DNA of 64,000 nucleotides. It comes from Martelella mediterranea (GTDB lineage: Bacteria; Pseudomonadota; Alphaproteobacteria; Rhizobiales; Rhizobiaceae). The stretch is from contig PVUG01000017.1 of assembly GCA_003001975.1 (NCBI GenBank), positions 19,568 to 83,567 on the forward strand, written 5' to 3'. Position numbers and translations under genes: made by a program. A model generated the notes under the pieces. That model did no database searches and was not told the origin of the DNA. It worked only from the letters and a program-made list of their open reading frames with translations. This document shows positions 37,077 to 46,806 of this stretch, one piece after another; positions within the stretch are counted from its first letter, which is position 1, and the number at the start of each line of letters is the position of its first letter.

Positions 37077-38522
37077 TCAGCACGGAATGTGAATGGTTGC
37101 CCGCAATCCGCCAAGCGGGCTATCCGACAGCACCACATTGCCGCCATGGGAACGGGCGATGTCGCGTGCAATCGCCAGCCCGAGGCCGGTTCCAGACGAA
37201 TCGAGATTGCGCGCGTTGTCGAGCCTGAGGAACGGCTTAAACACGTCTTCGCGCATGTCCTCGGCAATGCCCGGCCCGTCATCGTCAAAGGAGACCGACA
37301 GCCATTTCTCGCCGTGTTCGGCGGTGATTTCCAGGCGATTGGCATGGCGTTTGGCGTTCGATGCCAGATTGGCCACCAGCCGGGCAAAGGCATTGGGGCG
37401 CACCGTGACCGCATCCTCTCCGATAATCGTGTAGTGCAGCGTCTTGCCGGAAAGCTCGAAATCCTCCTGCTGGCGTTTGAACAGGGCGGAAAGGCTTGCC
37501 GTACCGGTTGTCTCCTCGGCATCGCCGCGGGCAAAGTCGATATAGCCCTCCAGCATTTTCTGCATTTCCTCGATATCCTGATTGAGCGCGTCAACCTCCG
37601 CACTGTCGCCGATCAGGGCGAGCTGCAGCTTGAAGCGTGTCAGGATGGTACGCAGATCGTGGCTGACGCCGTTGAGCATGGTGGTGCGCTGTTCGATCTG
37701 CCGCTCGATGCGCTCGCGCATCAGGATGAAGGCAAGACCGGCCCGCCGGATTTCGATGGCGCCGCGCGGCTTGAACGGCATGGATGAGCGATGTCCCTTG
37801 CCGAAATCCTCAGCCGCCTGTGCCAGGCTCAGGATCGGGCGGGTCTGCCCCCGCAGGAACAGGGTGGCGATGCCGATCAGCACCAGCGAGGTGCCGACCA
37901 TCCACAGGATGAAAATGTGGGTATTCGACGCATAGGTCATGGAACGCCGGGCAAATATCCTGAGGATGCCTTCATCCAGCTTGATGCGGATTTCCACGAA
38001 ACGCGAATTGCCCAGCGTATCGATCCAGAAGGGGCGGCCGATCTTGTCTGAAATGAGCTCGGCCAGCACCTGGTCCAGAAGGCCGAAAAACGGTTTCGGC
38101 AGCGGCGGCGGCAGTTTGCCGTCGGGCTCCAGGGCGACGCGAAGTCCCATGTCGCGCGCCGCAATCGATATGATCTCGTCCTCGTAATCGGGGTCTGTCG
38201 TGTCGATGAGGTCGATGATGGCGGCAATATCACCGGTCACGGCGTCGGAGAGCCGCTCCGTCACCATCTGCCAGTGGCGCTCCATGAATACCGCGGCGAC
38301 GACGGCCTGAAGCAGCAGCATCGGGATGATGCTGATCAGCAGGGAGCGCGCGAAAAAGCCGCGCGGCAGGCGGTGATGGGTCCAGCGGGCAACGGTATTG
38401 TAGGCCCCGCACAGCTGGCGCAGGCCGGGCAGTCCTGCAATGGCGCGAAGCACCTTGCGCACCCCTCCGGCGGCTTGGTTGCAGGCATTCGTCAGGCTTT
38501 GGCGCAATTGTCTCAACGACAC
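37077..38522 (-). CDS. EnvZ-type sensor histidine kinase
   Basis: This 481-residue kinase has a cytoplasmic N-terminal stretch, a membrane helix at about 58-80, a periplasmic domain (about 81-200), a second helix (about 203-223), HAMP (about 225-280), a dimerisation box with H288 in GVSHDLRTILTR, and an ATPase domain with N-box NLASNAKRHANR, DDDGPGIA and SSGTGLGLAIAR. The H-box has Ile where most EnvZ-type kinases have Pro, which may alter phosphatase function. GTG 38522 lies 3 bp after the response-regulator stop, so the partner is clear. The signal sensed is unknown. Confidence 0.92.
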   Translation of the reverse strand: MSLRQLRQSLTNACNQAAGGVRKVLRAIAGLPGLRQLCGAYNTVARWTHHRLPRGFFARSLLISIIPMLLLQAVVAAVFMERHWQMVTERLSDAVTGDIAAIIDLIDTTDPDYEDEIISIAARDMGLRVALEPDGKLPPPLPKPFFGLLDQVLAELISDKIGRPFWIDTLGNSRFVEIRIKLDEGILRIFARRSMTYASNTHIFILWMVGTSLVLIGIATLFLRGQTRPILSLAQAAEDFGKGHRSSMPFKPRGAIEIRRAGLAFILMRERIERQIEQRTTMLNGVSHDLRTILTRFKLQLALIGDSAEVDALNQDIEEMQKMLEGYIDFARGDAEETTGTASLSALFKRQQEDFELSGKTLHYTIIGEDAVTVRPNAFARLVANLASNAKRHANRLEITAEHGEKWLSVSFDDDGPGIAEDMREDVFKPFLRLDNARNLDSSGTGLGLAIARDIARSHGGNVVLSDSPLGGLRATIHIPC

Positions 38523-38525
38523 ACC

Positions 38526-39221
38526 CTAATCCCGGTTCAGCCGGTAGCCGATGCCGCGCACGGTCTGCAGATAGCGCGGATTTGCCGGATCGCTCTCGAT
38601 CTTGCGTCTGAGCCGGTTGATCTGCACATCGATCGTGCGCTCGTTGATCTCCGCGTCGGAACTGACAAGGTCATAGCGGGCAACGGTTTCGCCTGCCTTT
38701 TCCGTCAGCATGGTCATGATATCCTGTTCGCGTTCGGTCAGGCGGATCGGCGTGGCGCCCTTTTTCAGTTCGCGGCGGGACAGAGAGAAGGTGTAGGGGC
38801 CGAACATGATCTGTTCGATCGCCGGTGTCTTGGGCGTCTGGGAGCGGCGCAGGATATTGCTGATCCGCAGGAGCAGTTCGCGTGGTTCGAACGGTTTGGC
38901 GAGATAGTCGTCCGCGCCGGCTTCGAGCCCTTCAATCCGGGCGTCGGCTTCCGCTTTCGCGGTCAGCAGCAGGACCGGAACCGGGCGGATCTTGCTCAAG
39001 TCCCGGGTCAGTGACACACCGTCTTCGCCGGGCATCATCACATCGAGCACGAGCAGGTCGAAATCCAGCCCCTCGAGCTTGCGCCGCGCCTCGGCCGCAT
39101 CGCCTGCGGTTGAAACGCGATAGCCCTGTTCGCCGAGATAGCGCTTCAAAAGCGTGCGGATGCGGGTGTCGTCATCGACGATCAGCAGGTGAGGGGCGTC
39201 GTCTGCAACTTTTGGGGTCAT
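38526..39221 (-). CDS. OmpR-family response regulator, PetR-like
   Basis: This 231-residue regulator has a receiver domain (acidic pocket DDD at 16-18, phospho-acceptor D60 in LVLDVMMPGEDG, conserved Lys in LAKPFEP) and an OmpR winged-helix domain (LTEREQDIMTML, RTIDVQINRLRRKIE, VRGIGYRL). ATG 39221 overlaps the MarR stop as ATGA. A MarR gene coupled to an OmpR-type regulator matches petP-petR of Rhodobacter capsulatus, which control bc1 and c-type cytochrome genes. Whether this pair controls the petABC genes 20 kb away is inference. Confidence 0.92.
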   Translation of the reverse strand: MTPKVADDAPHLLIVDDDTRIRTLLKRYLGEQGYRVSTAGDAAEARRKLEGLDFDLLVLDVMMPGEDGVSLTRDLSKIRPVPVLLLTAKAEADARIEGLEAGADDYLAKPFEPRELLLRISNILRRSQTPKTPAIEQIMFGPYTFSLSRRELKKGATPIRLTEREQDIMTMLTEKAGETVARYDLVSSDAEINERTIDVQINRLRRKIESDPANPRYLQTVRGIGYRLNRD

Positions 39222-39736
39222 GAATTGGCTCCGTTGCCGGAGGACAGCGCGCCGCACAGATCGGTGGGATCGCTGTTGCACATGCGCGCCAGAAAGTGCT
39301 TTACGGCGCTGCGCTCGTTCTCCGGAAGGTCTTTCAGGGCTTCGGCAATGCGTTCAAGCTGCGGTGACAGCAGTTCCTGACGCAGGCTTTCCCCCTTTGG
39401 GCTCAGGGACAGGCGGCGTTGGCGGCGATCCTCCGGGCCGGTGGTCTGGCGCACATAGCCGCCGTCGATCAGCTGTTTGAGAACGCGGGCAAGGCTTTGC
39501 TTGGTAATACCCAGCGTGTCGAGCAGGTCGGCAACACTCATGCCCGGACGGCTGCCGACGAAGTGCACCACCCGGTGATGGGCACGGCCAAAGCCGATCT
39601 CATCCAGGATCGCGTCGGGATCCGAAGTGAAATCGCGATAGGCAAAGAACAGAAGCTCGACGATTTCAAACTCCTCCTCGCTGTTTCGGGTCGGGTTGGA
39701 AAACACGTCCGCTGTTATCGCTTCACTCTTCGGCAC
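39218..39736 (-). CDS. MarR-family regulator, PetP-like
   Basis: This 172-residue protein has the winged helix-turn-helix of MarR regulators (VADLLDTLGITKQSLARVLK, then GPEDRRQRRLSLSPKG at the wing). It heads a three-gene operon with the response regulator and kinase, with a 4-bp overlap. Arrangement and length match PetP. It shares a 154-bp divergent promoter region with the hydrolase gene at 39891. The ligand is unknown. Confidence 0.9.
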   Translation of the reverse strand: MPKSEAITADVFSNPTRNSEEEFEIVELLFFAYRDFTSDPDAILDEIGFGRAHHRVVHFVGSRPGMSVADLLDTLGITKQSLARVLKQLIDGGYVRQTTGPEDRRQRRLSLSPKGESLRQELLSPQLERIAEALKDLPENERSAVKHFLARMCNSDPTDLCGALSSGNGANS

Positions 39737-39890
39737 TGAGGCTTACATCCTTTCGCCGTTTTGCATTTCCCGGGTGGCGGGGGTTTGCAATCAAAACAAG
39801 TCTGACATAGGTGTTGCAATAGATTTAGAGCGGTTCCTTGTGAAATGGAAGCCGCACCGGCGGATCGAAAACGGGAGCGAAGAGAATAGC

Positions 39891-40538
39891 ATGGCACAGC
39901 TTCAGGCCGGAATCATCCCCGTCACCCCGCTTCAGCAGAACTGCACGGTGCTGTTCGATCTGGAAAGCCGCGAGGGCGTTCTGGTCGATCCCGGCGGCGA
40001 TGCCGAAGTGATCATCCAGACAATCGAGGAAAACGGCATCAAGCTGTCGGCGATCTGGCTGACCCATGGCCACCTCGACCATGCCGGCGGCGCGATGGAC
40101 ATGAAGGAGCAGCTCGGTCTTGAGATCATCGGTCCGCACGAGGATGATCGGCCGATTCTTGAATCCATCGAGGAAAGCGCGGAAAAGTTCGGGATGACCG
40201 GAATGGTGCGCAATGCCTATCCGGACCGGTTCCTGACGGAAGGCGAGACACTGACATTCGGCGAGCATGAATTCGAGGTGTTCCACACGCCCGGTCATGC
40301 GCCGGGGCATGTGATCTTCTTCAACCGGCGCCAGAAATTCGCGCATGTCGGCGATGTTCTGTTCCACGGCTCGATCGGCCGCACCGACCTGCCCGGTGGC
40401 GATCATCAGACGCTTTTGAACTCGATCCGCACCAAGGTGCTGCCGCTCGGCGATGATGTCGGCTTCATCTGCGGTCATGGCCCCGGCGGCCGTATCGGCG
40501 AGGAACGGCGCACCAACCCCTTCATTCAGGGGCTGTAG
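39891..40538 (+). CDS. MBL-fold hydrolase, glyoxalase II-like
   Basis: This 215-residue metallo-beta-lactamase-fold enzyme has the metal motif THGHLDHAGG, a later His in HTPGHAPGHV, GDVLFHGSIGRTDLPGG and the last His in CGHGPGG. It resembles the YcbL type of glyoxalase II-like thioesterases. ATG 39891 (MAQLQAGIIPV) follows GGGAGCGAAG; the 65-codon upstream extension is spurious. The physiological substrate is not known. Confidence 0.9.
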   Translation: MAQLQAGIIPVTPLQQNCTVLFDLESREGVLVDPGGDAEVIIQTIEENGIKLSAIWLTHGHLDHAGGAMDMKEQLGLEIIGPHEDDRPILESIEESAEKFGMTGMVRNAYPDRFLTEGETLTFGEHEFEVFHTPGHAPGHVIFFNRRQKFAHVGDVLFHGSIGRTDLPGGDHQTLLNSIRTKVLPLGDDVGFICGHGPGGRIGEERRTNPFIQGL

Positions 40539-40546
40539 GACGCGTT

Positions 40547-41197
40547 TTAGCTGACAACGACTGTCTGTTCGGGGTCACAACCGGCACTTTCGGCAAACAC
40601 GGCCTGACCGTTTTCCATGCGCACATCGCCGGCGGCAAGGCGGCGCAGGGCTGCGGGGTAAAGCCGGTGCTCGACGGTCAGGATCCGTGCGGCAAGGGCT
40701 GCGGCATCGTCATCGGGCTGAACCGGCACGGCCGCCTGGCCGATGATCGGGCCTTCATCCATGCCTTCGGTGACGAAATGTACGGTGCATCCTGCAATCC
40801 GCATGCCGGCGTCGATGGCGCGCTGGTGGGTATTCAGCCCGGGAAACAGCGGCAGCAGCGAAGGGTGGATATTGATGATGCGTCCTTCATAGGCGCGGAT
40901 GAAATCTGCCGAGAGCAGCCGCATGAAACCGGCAAGGCAGATGAAATCGGGGCGCACATCGGCAAGGACATCCAGCATCGCCTGTTCATGGGCGCTCTTG
41001 CTGTCATGATCCCTGCGGGCAAGCGCATAGGCCGGAATGCCAAGCGCGCGGGCCTTGTCCAGCCCCTTCGCATCCGGCTTGTCGGCGATCACGGCAACGA
41101 TTTTTGCCGGGAAGTCATCCGCCTGTGCGGCCTCGGCGAGCCTGACCATGTTCGAGCCGCTTCCCGAGATGAAAACGGCGACACGTTTCTTCGTCAT
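40547..41197 (-). CDS. purN: Phosphoribosylglycinamide formyltransferase
   Basis: This 216-residue enzyme transfers a formyl group from 10-formyl-THF to GAR in purine synthesis. It has the phosphate loop [12 protein letters not shown], the catalytic stretch [12 protein letters not shown] (Asn, His) and the aspartate in [14 protein letters not shown] 41197 overlaps the purM stop by 4 bp (ATGA), so the two consecutive-pathway genes are coupled. Confidence 0.97.
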   Translation of the reverse strand: MTKKRVAVFISGSGSNMVRLAEAAQADDFPAKIVAVIADKPDAKGLDKARALGIPAYALARRDHDSKSAHEQAMLDVLADVRPDFICLAGFMRLLSADFIRAYEGRIINIHPSLLPLFPGLNTHQRAIDAGMRIAGCTVHFVTEGMDEGPIIGQAAVPVQPDDDAAALAARILTVEHRLYPAALRRLAAGDVRMENGQAVFAESAGCDPEQTVVVS

Positions 41198-42267
41198 AGG
41201 TTGATCATGCCCTTGTAGACCGTGCCGTCCATGCCGTCTTCGCGCGTGACAATGCGGCCGAGTGCAAAGGCGGTTTCGCCTTCGCGCGTCAGAACCTCAA
41301 GAACGGCCTTAAGATCATCCGCCTTGCACACGCCGATCATGCCGACGCCGCAGTTGAAAGTCCGCATCATTTCTGCCGGCGCCACGCCGCCTGCACGCGC
41401 CAGCCAGGAAAACACCGGCGGCACGGATATCGCCGCGAGATCGATTTCTGCCGACAGCGTTTTCGGCAGGACGCGCGGAATGTTTTCCGGAAAGCCGCCG
41501 CCGGTGATGTGGGCCAGCGCCTTGACCGCACCGGTCTCGCGGATGGCGGCCAGCAGCGGCTTCACATAGATGCGGGTCGGCTCCAGCAACGCCTCGCCCA
41601 GCGTCTTGCCCGGGGCAAAGGGGGCAGCGGCCTGCCAGCCGAGACTGTTCATCTCGGCAACGCGGCGCACCAGCGAAAAGCCGTTGGAATGAACGCCGGA
41701 AGAGGCAAGGCCGAAAATCACATCGCCTTGCTCGAGGTTTGCCGCCGGCAGAAGCGTCCCGCGCTCGGCCGCGCCGACAGCGAAACCGGCGAGATCGTAG
41801 TCGCCCTTGGAATACATGCCCGGCATTTCCGCCGTCTCGCCGCCGATCAGCGCGCAGCCCGCCTGGCGGCAGCCCTCGGCGATCCCTTCTACAATCGTTG
41901 CGCCTTCGTCCGGGTCGAGCGCGCCGGTGGCAAAATAATCGAGGAAGAACAGAGGCTCGGCGCCCTGCACGACGAGATCGTTGACGCACATGGCCACGAG
42001 GTCGATGCCGACAGTGTCATGCTTGCCCGCTTCGATGGCGATCTTCAGCTTGGTGCCCACGCCGTCATTGGCGGCAACCAGAACCGGATCGGAAAAGCCC
42101 GCTGCCTTCAGATCGAAAAGGCCGCCGAAACCGCCGATCTCGCTGTCGGCGCCGGAACGCCGTGTCGATTTGACGGCCGGTTTGATCTTTTCGACCAGAA
42201 GGTTGCCGGCATCGATATCGACGCCGGCATCGGAATAGGTCAGTCCGTTTCTGCGGGTCTCGCTCAT
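41194..42267 (-). CDS. purM: Phosphoribosylformylglycinamidine cyclo-ligase
   Basis: This 357-residue enzyme forms AIR from FGAM with ATP. It has [48 protein letters not shown] and the C-terminal NCGVGM motif. ATG 42267 (MSETRRNGL) gives family length; the frame remains open to 42534 without support. It is upstream of purN on the same strand. Confidence 0.97.
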   Translation of the reverse strand: MSETRRNGLTYSDAGVDIDAGNLLVEKIKPAVKSTRRSGADSEIGGFGGLFDLKAAGFSDPVLVAANDGVGTKLKIAIEAGKHDTVGIDLVAMCVNDLVVQGAEPLFFLDYFATGALDPDEGATIVEGIAEGCRQAGCALIGGETAEMPGMYSKGDYDLAGFAVGAAERGTLLPAANLEQGDVIFGLASSGVHSNGFSLVRRVAEMNSLGWQAAAPFAPGKTLGEALLEPTRIYVKPLLAAIRETGAVKALAHITGGGFPENIPRVLPKTLSAEIDLAAISVPPVFSWLARAGGVAPAEMMRTFNCGVGMIGVCKADDLKAVLEVLTREGETAFALGRIVTREDGMDGTVYKGMINL

Positions 42268-42578
42268 GGGAAATCCTCGTGCAAAATTCAGATGTGGGCA
42301 TTGCACGGGTTGTGATCCGATGCAAGCGCGAAGGCCGAAAGCCCCTGTTGATGTCGACAATAAAGCCTGCGAGCGCCCTCCACAGCGGGTTTGAAAGCCT
42401 GTTTGCGGACGGTGGATATCGGGGAGTGCCGCTGGAACCGGCATTCTTGAGACTTGACGGTGAACACGCAATAGCCAACAAACAAGGCGTGCCGACGGAT
42501 TTTCCGGGCCCAAGCCTTTCAACAGAACCGGCAATCGTTTCTAAAACCGGAAGCGTGCCTGCGACGGGAGTGTGGTGA
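42268..42578. other. Noncoding divergent region between purM and the AI-2E family gene
   Basis: These 311 bp separate two divergent genes and must hold both promoters. I see no long palindrome, repeat or convincing gene. A frame at 42279-42578 (99 codons) lacks protein-like composition and a ribosome site. TTGACG near 42456 could be a -35 box for the rightward gene, but no matching -10 was clear. Confidence 0.4.
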
Positions 42579-43706
42579 ATGACAGGACGCATCAGCGGGG
42601 CAGGCCTTCGCAGACAGGTGATCTTCTGGCTCCTGTTCGCCGCCTTCGTGGCGCTCTTCCTTTATGTGTTCCGCAGCATTCTCCTGCCGTTCGTGGCGGG
42701 CATGGCACTGGCCTATTTCCTGGACCCGATTGCTGACCGTCTGGAAAAGTTCGGTTTGAACCGGCTGTGGGCGACGACGGCGATCATGCTGACCTTCCTC
42801 ATCGTGGTGATTGCGGTCTTGCTGCTGTTCATTCCGCTGCTCGTCTCGCAGGCTTCCGATGTTGTCCAGCAGTTTCCGAAATATATCGCGGCGCTGGAAC
42901 ATTATGTGCAGACGACGCAGCTCAGCAAGCTGGTCGACTGGGCGAACGGTCAGCTGACCGACCTCAGCGAGAATGTCGGCAAGATGCTTTCAAGCGGCGC
43001 CTCGATTGCCGGTTCGCTGTTCGGCAGCCTGTGGAACTCGTCGATGGCCGTGGTCAACGTCGTCTCCTTCGTGGTGCTGGCGCCGGTGATCGCTTTCTAC
43101 CTGCTGCTGGACTGGGACCGGATGATTGCCAAGGTCGACCAGTGGATCCCGCGTGCCCAGGTCGATGACGTGCGCTACCTTGCGCGCGAGATCAACGGCG
43201 TGATTTCCGGCTTCGTGCGCGGGCAGGGGTCGCTCTGCCTGATCCTCGGTGTCTATTATGCCGTCGCGCTCAGCCTGGCGGGTCTCAATTTCGGTGCCCT
43301 GATCGGGCTTTTCGCCGGCTTTGTCAGCTTTATTCCCTATCTCGGTTCGACATCGGGGCTGGTGTTGTCGATGGGCGTTGCGATCTTCCAGTTCTGGCCG
43401 GATTTCTGGATGATCGCGCTGGTGTTCGGCATCTACCTGTTCGGTCAGTTTCTCGAAGGCAATATCCTGCAGCCAAAACTTGTCGGCGGCAGCGTCCGGC
43501 TTCATCCCGTCTGGCTGATGTTTGCCCTGTTTGCGTTCAGTGTGCTGTTCGGCTTTGTCGGCCTGCTTGTGGCCGTGCCGGTGGCTGCTGCCGTCGGTGT
43601 TCTCGTGCGCTTTGCCATCGACCGTTATCTCACCAGTGATCTTTATTGGGACGGTGTCGAGCACGATACGGAAAAGCCCGCGCCGGTTAAGGAAGAAGAA
43701 AGCTGA
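42579..43706 (+). CDS. AI-2E family (PerM-type) membrane protein
   Basis: This 375-residue inner-membrane protein has about eight hydrophobic segments, an amphipathic region at about 80-150, and the family motifs GFVSFIPYLGS and LEGNILQPKLVG. Members include exporters of autoinducer-2 and Na+/H+ antiporters, so function cannot be assigned. It starts 11 bp before hdaA on the same strand side of an operon (its stop is 12 bp from the hdaA GTG), a common grouping in Rhizobiales. Confidence 0.9.
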   Translation: MTGRISGAGLRRQVIFWLLFAAFVALFLYVFRSILLPFVAGMALAYFLDPIADRLEKFGLNRLWATTAIMLTFLIVVIAVLLLFIPLLVSQASDVVQQFPKYIAALEHYVQTTQLSKLVDWANGQLTDLSENVGKMLSSGASIAGSLFGSLWNSSMAVVNVVSFVVLAPVIAFYLLLDWDRMIAKVDQWIPRAQVDDVRYLAREINGVISGFVRGQGSLCLILGVYYAVALSLAGLNFGALIGLFAGFVSFIPYLGSTSGLVLSMGVAIFQFWPDFWMIALVFGIYLFGQFLEGNILQPKLVGGSVRLHPVWLMFALFAFSVLFGFVGLLVAVPVAAAVGVLVRFAIDRYLTSDLYWDGVEHDTEKPAPVKEEES

Positions 43707-43717
43707 GCACACACGCC

Positions 43718-44401
43718 GTGACGAAAGAGACCGACACCCTGCAACTGCCGCTCGCACTCGGCCATGATCCCGCCGCGGACCGGGAACACCTGCTGGTTTC
43801 CGCATCGATTGCGCCCGCCGTCGATCTGGTCGACCGCTGGCCCGAATGGCGTGCGCCGGTCACCGTGCTGAGCGGACCGGCAGGCTCCGGCAAGAGCCAT
43901 CTTGCGGCAATCTGGAAGGGGATGAGCGAGGCGCATGACGTTACCGACAATCTGCGCGCCGGTCGGCCCATTCCCTATCGTCAGGGCGCTTTTCTGTTTG
44001 AAGACGCCGATCGCGCCGAATTCGACCAGACCGCACTTTTTCACCTCATCAACACGGTGCGCCAGAACAGCGGAAGCCTTCTGATTACCGCGCGCTCGGC
44101 GCCGGGTCTGTGGGACATAACGCTTGCCGACCTTCGCTCCCGGCTTCAGGCGGCAACGCTGGTCGAAATCGGCGCGCCGGATGATGCCTTGCTTCAGCAG
44201 GTCATTGTCAAACTGTTCTCGGACCGGCAGCTGGAGGTCGATCAGCGGGTCGTTACCTATCTCGTCTCGCGCATGGAGCGGTCGCTCGATGCCGCCTGCC
44301 GGATTGTCGATCAGATCGACAGACTGGCGCTGGCGCGGGGACGCCGGATCACGCGGGCGCTGGCCGCCGAAGTTCTCACCGCGCGTGAAAATGCCGTTTA
44401 G
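43718..44401 (+). CDS. hdaA: HdaA, DnaA-related regulator of replication initiation
   Basis: This 227-residue protein is a DnaA AAA+ homologue without the DnaA DNA-binding domain. It has an N-terminal clamp-binding motif QLPLAL (residues 9-14), Walker A GPAGSGKSH, and the sensor region LLITARSAPGLW. With the beta clamp, HdaA stimulates ATP hydrolysis by DnaA to prevent re-initiation, as shown in Caulobacter. GTG 43718 is the start. Its TAG stop lies inside a 27-bp palindrome (44399-44425). ppk follows, as is usual. Confidence 0.92.
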   Translation: MTKETDTLQLPLALGHDPAADREHLLVSASIAPAVDLVDRWPEWRAPVTVLSGPAGSGKSHLAAIWKGMSEAHDVTDNLRAGRPIPYRQGAFLFEDADRAEFDQTALFHLINTVRQNSGSLLITARSAPGLWDITLADLRSRLQAATLVEIGAPDDALLQQVIVKLFSDRQLEVDQRVVTYLVSRMERSLDAACRIVDQIDRLALARGRRITRALAAEVLTARENAV

Positions 44402-44425
44402 AGCATTTCAGACTGAAACGCTCTA
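44399..44425. repeat. Solo 27-bp palindrome over the hdaA stop codon
   Basis: Arms TAGAGCATTTCAG and CTGAAACGCTCTA surround a single A, with one mismatch. The left 20 bases are nearly the same as the terminal repeat of the element at 61746, and the last seven match that element's right end. It could act as a hairpin after hdaA, but there is no T-run. Confidence 0.8.
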
Positions 44426-44608
44426 GTGAGCGGTTCACCGGTTTGTGTGTCGAATTCTCATCGACTGCTTGCAAGCACCAATAATCTGCGCAAGTCTGAC
44501 GTCGTGTCACAGTTTCGTTGCCAAATTCAGATAGTTCGGCAGACGGGGCGTTGTTGCCGGTGTGATGCGCTGCCGTGTTGTGGCCAATGAGAGGGAAAAG
44601 CGGAAACC

Positions 44609-46795
44609 ATGGAAAACCTGTCTTCACGTGTGGATGATATGACCGAACTCGAGGGCGCCGAAGATCTGGCAAACAGCCCGGCGCGCTTCATCAACCGTGA
44701 GTTTTCCTGGCTGCAGTTCAATCGCCGTGTGCTCGAGGAAACGCTGAATCCGGCGCATCCGCTTCTCGAACGCGTGCGCTTCCTGTCGATTTCGGCGGCC
44801 AATCTGGATGAATTCTTCATGGTCCGCGTTGCCGGTCTGGAAGGGCAGGTGCGCCAGGGCGTGACCATGCTTTCCGCCGATGGCAAGACGCCGGCCGAGC
44901 AGCTTTCCGACATTCTGCGCGAGATCGACAATCTGCAGATGGAGCAGCAGGCCGCCCTTGCCGTGCTCCAGCAATATATGACCAATGAGGGCATTGCGAT
45001 CGTGCGTCCGTCGGTACTGACGGAAGAAGATCGTGCATGGCTGACCAACGAATTCGAACGCGGCATTTTCCCGGTTCTCACCCCGCTTTCCATCGATCCG
45101 GCGCATCCGTTCCCGTTTATTCCCAATCTTGGGTTTTCCATGGGGCTTCAGCTCGTCAGCCGTCACGGCCGCGAACCGATGAATGCGCTTTTGCGCCTGC
45201 CGCCGTCGATGAACCGTTTCGTGCGCATGCCCGATCTCGACGGGATGATCCGTTATATCACCATGGAAGATGTGATCGGCCTGTTCATCCACCGGCTTTA
45301 TCCGGGCTACGAGGTGCAGGGCCATGGCACGTTCCGCGTCATCCGCGACAGTGATATCGAGCTTGAGGAAGAAGCCGAGGATCTGGTGCGCTATTTCGAA
45401 ACGGCGCTGAAACAGCGCCGGCGCGGTTCGGTCATCCGTATCGAGACCGACTCGGAAATGCCGGCGTCGCTGCGCCATTTCGTGATCCACGAGCTTGGCG
45501 TTCCCGAAGACCGCGTGGCCGTGCTGCCGGGGCTTCTGGCGCTCAACACGCTTTCGGAAATCACCAAGGCGCCGCGTCCCGATCTGTTGTTCAAGTCCTT
45601 CAATCCGCGCTTTCCCGAGCGCGTGCGCGAGCATGTCGGCGACAGTTTCGCCGCCATCCGAGAAAAGGATTTCGTTGTCCATCATCCGTATGAATCCTTC
45701 GATGTCGTGGTCCAGTTCCTGATCCAGGCGGCGCGTGATCCCAACGTGCTTGCCATCAAACAGACGCTTTACCGCACCTCGAACGACAGCCCGATTGTGC
45801 GCGCGCTGATCGACGCGGCGGAGGCCGGTAAATCGGTGACCGCGCTTGTGGAACTGAAGGCGCGGTTTGACGAGGAAGCCAATATTCGCTGGGCGCGCGA
45901 TCTCGAACGCGCCGGCGTGCAGGTGGTCTTCGGCTTTATCGAACTGAAGACCCATGCGAAGCTTTCCATGGTGGTGCGCCGTGAAGACGGCAATCTCAGG
46001 ACCTATTGCCACATGGGAACCGGCAATTATCATCCGATCACCGCCAAGATTTACACCGATCTGTCCTACTTCACCTGCGATCCGCAGATCGCCCACGATG
46101 TCGCGGAAGTGTTCAATTTCATCACCGGTTACGGCGAGCTCGAGCAGAACATGAAGCTTGCCGTCTCCCCGCGCACCATGCGTTCGCGCATCCTTCAGCA
46201 TATCGAGGATGAGATCGAGCATGTGAAGAACGGTCTGCCGGGCGCGATCTGGATGAAGATGAATTCGCTTGTCGATCCCAAGATCATCGATGCGCTCTAC
46301 CGGGCAAGCGGCGAGGGCGTGCAGGTCGATCTCGTGGTGCGCGGCATCTGCTGCTTGCGCCCGCAGGTGCCGGGGCTTTCGGAGAATATCCGGGTCAAGT
46401 CGATCGTCGGCCGCTTCCTGGAGCACTCCCGCATCTACTGTTTCGGCAACGGCCACGGTCTGCCGTCTGAGAATGCCCATGTCTATGTCGGTTCGGCCGA
46501 TCTGATGCCGCGCAATCTCGACCGGCGGGTGGAAACCATCGTGCCGCTGACCAACCCGACCGTGCATGAGCAGGTGCTTTCACAGATCATGCTTGGCAAT
46601 ATCATTGACAACCAGCAGAGCTACGAGATACTGCCCGACGGAACCTCACGACGGGTGGAGCCGCGCGAGGGCGAGGAACCGTTCAACGCGCAGGAGTATT
46701 TCATGACCAATCCGAGCCTTTCGGGCCGCGGTGAAGCTTTGAAATCAAGTGCGCCAAAGCTCATCGCCGGGCTTTTGTCCGGCCACAATAACTAA
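44609..46795 (+). CDS. ppk: Polyphosphate kinase 1
   Basis: This 728-residue enzyme reversibly makes inorganic polyphosphate from ATP. It has the N-terminal helical domain ([18 protein letters not shown]), the head domain, and two phospholipase-D-like catalytic domains with [11 protein letters not shown] containing the autophosphorylated histidine, and [21 protein letters not shown] 44609 follows GAGAGGGAAAAGCGGAAACC. It pairs with ppx 11 bp downstream. Confidence 0.97.
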   Translation: MENLSSRVDDMTELEGAEDLANSPARFINREFSWLQFNRRVLEETLNPAHPLLERVRFLSISAANLDEFFMVRVAGLEGQVRQGVTMLSADGKTPAEQLSDILREIDNLQMEQQAALAVLQQYMTNEGIAIVRPSVLTEEDRAWLTNEFERGIFPVLTPLSIDPAHPFPFIPNLGFSMGLQLVSRHGREPMNALLRLPPSMNRFVRMPDLDGMIRYITMEDVIGLFIHRLYPGYEVQGHGTFRVIRDSDIELEEEAEDLVRYFETALKQRRRGSVIRIETDSEMPASLRHFVIHELGVPEDRVAVLPGLLALNTLSEITKAPRPDLLFKSFNPRFPERVREHVGDSFAAIREKDFVVHHPYESFDVVVQFLIQAARDPNVLAIKQTLYRTSNDSPIVRALIDAAEAGKSVTALVELKARFDEEANIRWARDLERAGVQVVFGFIELKTHAKLSMVVRREDGNLRTYCHMGTGNYHPITAKIYTDLSYFTCDPQIAHDVAEVFNFITGYGELEQNMKLAVSPRTMRSRILQHIEDEIEHVKNGLPGAIWMKMNSLVDPKIIDALYRASGEGVQVDLVVRGICCLRPQVPGLSENIRVKSIVGRFLEHSRIYCFGNGHGLPSENAHVYVGSADLMPRNLDRRVETIVPLTNPTVHEQVLSQIMLGNIIDNQQSYEILPDGTSRRVEPREGEEPFNAQEYFMTNPSLSGRGEALKSSAPKLIAGLLSGHNN

Positions 46796-46806
46796 GCCGG
46801 TATTTT

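Noticed and set aside
42279..42578. A 99-codon frame between purM and the AI-2E family gene
   Set aside because: No ribosome site, no recognisable pattern, and it fills a needed divergent promoter region.
44624..46567. A 647-codon open frame antisense to ppk
   Set aside because: Shadow of ppk, with His/Arg-rich composition typical of false frames.
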